Source of the DNA: Diplonema japonicum
Lineage: Eukaryota; Euglenozoa; Diplonemea; Diplonemida; Diplonemidae
NCBI GenBank assembly: GCA_964019335.1
Contig: OZ025653.1
Span: 666,057-730,056 of the forward strand
DNA: 64,000 nt
Direction: 5' to 3'
Under the pieces are notes generated by a model. It was not told where the DNA came from and did not search any database. It saw only the letters and a list, made by a program, of their open reading frames with translations. Below, piece by piece: positions 62,805 to 64,000 of the stretch; positions within the stretch are counted from its first letter, which is position 1, and every line of letters starts with the position of its first letter. Position numbers and translations under genes: made by a program.

Positions 62805-63000
62805 CTCTCCTGAGGGGGGGGAAGTACTAATTGTAATTAAAAAAATTGAATAAGGTGTCACTTTGTATTACTTTTTTTTGGAAAAAAAAAAAAAAAAGAA
62901 AAAAAAAAAAAAAAAAAAAGCAGTATAGCTTAAATCTTCTTTTTTTTTCTTCTGTTCGAGTGGCAAAAAGACAAGGCTGGTTGGTCTGATCAAAAAAAAA
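62805..63000. repeat. Low-complexity spacer
   Basis: Mostly A runs, ending in the A run (62992-63000) that abuts the retroelement-like copy. Confidence 0.5.
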
Positions 63001-64000
63001 CTCAAAGTGCAGGACAAACCCCCTCATGGAGGGCCGCCCTTGGGTGGGTTAGGGGGGGTTATCTTTTTATACTCCCCTTCTGGAGCATTGCTTTCGTTCC
63101 AATCGAGGCCTTGAGCGTCTTGCGGAGTCGTGTGATGCGGTCTCGCTTGTAAGCGGCTTTCAGTTCCATCAGCTTGTCGTGAGTGGTGTGGGTGGCGAAG
63201 ATGGGCCTCCTGGCGAAACCCATAGCCGTCTTCCCACCTATTGCGATGAGGGACTTCACTCTCTTCTGGTCATCTGCTGGGAAGGGGCGTGGCTTCTTCC
63301 GTGCCCTGCATGCCGCGTTCAGCTTTCTTATCAGTGCTTTGATCTTGCGAGCCCTATCTTCCAGCAGACCCCCCAGTAACTTGCCTGTCGTCCATTCGAA
63401 GTCGATGGCCAATTCCACCGCTGACACTTCAGAGCTGGTGTCCTCCTTCACCCATCGTAGCTGTGACAACCACTGCAGCAGCGGGTTCAAGAATTCTGCG
63501 ACGATTCCTCCCACTCCTTCGAGCTCCCCCGCCGTTGGCACGAGGCATCTCCTTCCCTCCACATTGCGTACCCACGGCAGCGGCTGTGTGCTGGCGTTGT
63601 CTATTTGCATGAGCTCCACATCCCGTTTCCCGACCACCACAGCCATGTATCGCTGCAGCTTCTCCAGGTGTGCGAAGACATGCCCCCTCGGCAGTATCGC
63701 GTGCAGCTCCAGACATAGGGGCCATCCTGATCTGTTGCGCAACGGCTCCATTCCGTCTAGTGCCAGTTCCTCTTGTGCACAGGCGCACTCATACAGCTGA
63801 TGGCGGAGTAAGGTCACCGTGTCCGGGTGTGGAGACTTGCACAGGTCGCATCTGAATCCTTGCGTGTGCGATACCTCCGTCGTTGGTGCCTGGCCCATGT
63901 TCTCCTCGTCGTCACCGTTGTCGTCACCTTCAGGCGCCAGTGGGACGCTCTTTCGCTTCGCATTTGCGTGCGGGTTTAGGTAGGGAACCCCTCCTGCGAT
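63001..64000 (-). mobile_element. Retroelement-like family A, 3' part of a longer copy
   Basis: The frame on the minus strand is open from the right edge to a stop at 63059; the first ATG is at 63898, but coding clearly continues upstream (GGVPYLNPHANAKRKSVPL precedes it). It contains an acidic linker, a zinc-knuckle-like CX2C-X12-HX4C (CDLC through HQLYEC) and a helical domain ending KASIGTKAMLQKGSIKR. The same C-terminal sequence recurs, broken, at 28.0 and 29.4 kb, and distantly at 26.8 kb. The arrangement fits the C-terminal part of a non-LTR retrotransposon ORF, whose reverse transcriptase would lie to the right of the window. The 3' end, in coding sense, runs into poly-T. Confidence 0.65.

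Noticed and set aside
1-64000. tRNA and rRNA genes
   Set aside because: I looked for the T-loop GGTTCRAATCC pattern and for conserved 5S/SSU/LSU blocks on both strands and found none. A covariance-model scan would be needed to exclude them.

Overview
This is a stretch of nuclear DNA from a single-celled eukaryote. Genes are split by very short GT-AG introns (most 30-58 nt, donor usually GTATG). The products are eukaryotic: TM9SF, Pelota, TBCCD1, calpain, SET/SMYD, ubiquitin hydrolase, NEK-like kinases, Mpv17, and a PTS1-bearing protein. Every recognisable protein-coding gene (29 of them, including one cut by the left edge) lies on the minus strand, so transcription runs from right to left. 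In the compact parts only about 50-100 nt separate neighbouring genes, and many start codons sit just behind a pyrimidine-containing stretch ending in AG, sometimes with a branch-like CTAAC. One-strand arrays plus AG acceptors before start codons suggest polycistronic transcription with spliced-leader trans-splicing, as in Euglenozoa. With cis-introns present, a diplonemid/euglenid-like flagellate is my best guess, but this is inference; no spliced-leader, rRNA or tRNA gene is visible.

Layout, left to right. 1-3.8 kb: TM9SF (partial), a DUF676 lipase-like esterase, a coiled-coil protein. 5.4-8.8 kb: a six-exon mucin-stalked surface protein. 8.8-11.1 kb: homopolymer-rich DNA with repeat fragments. 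11.1-15.2 kb: an MFS (FLVCR-like) and an SLC6-like transporter. 16.2-25.5 kb: a cysteine synthase-serine acetyltransferase fusion, a peroxisomal ACAD10/11-type phosphotransferase, a small membrane protein, an inactive-looking protease-armadillo protein and a USP. 26.7-29.8 kb: an island of truncated retroelement-like copies around a gene-free block with inverted repeats. 30.1-53.6 kb: the densest gene block (cytochrome b5-like, zinc finger, SET, Mpv17, GT17-like, metacaspase-like, calpain, helical repeat, MpaB-like, TerD-TerD-C2, TBCCD1). 54.2-62.8 kb: Pelota, a kinase-beta-helix fusion and a NEK-like pseudokinase. 63.0-64.0 kb: the 3' part of another retroelement-like copy.

Neighbours have unrelated jobs, as expected for polycistronic arrays. 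Small themes exist: calpain beside a metacaspase-like protein, two plasma-membrane transporters in tandem, and cytoskeleton/basal-body candidates (TBCCD1, two NEK-type kinases) near the right end. The most striking content is a set of enzyme folds whose catalytic residues are replaced (metacaspase, chymotrypsin-like protease, second cysteine synthase domain, NEK-like kinase), several domain fusions, and dispersed elements whose coding-sense 3' ends finish in poly-T rather than poly-A. Intron calls were made by eye, but in each multi-exon model the exon lengths sum to a multiple of three and the joined reading frame restores the expected family sequence where a family is known.
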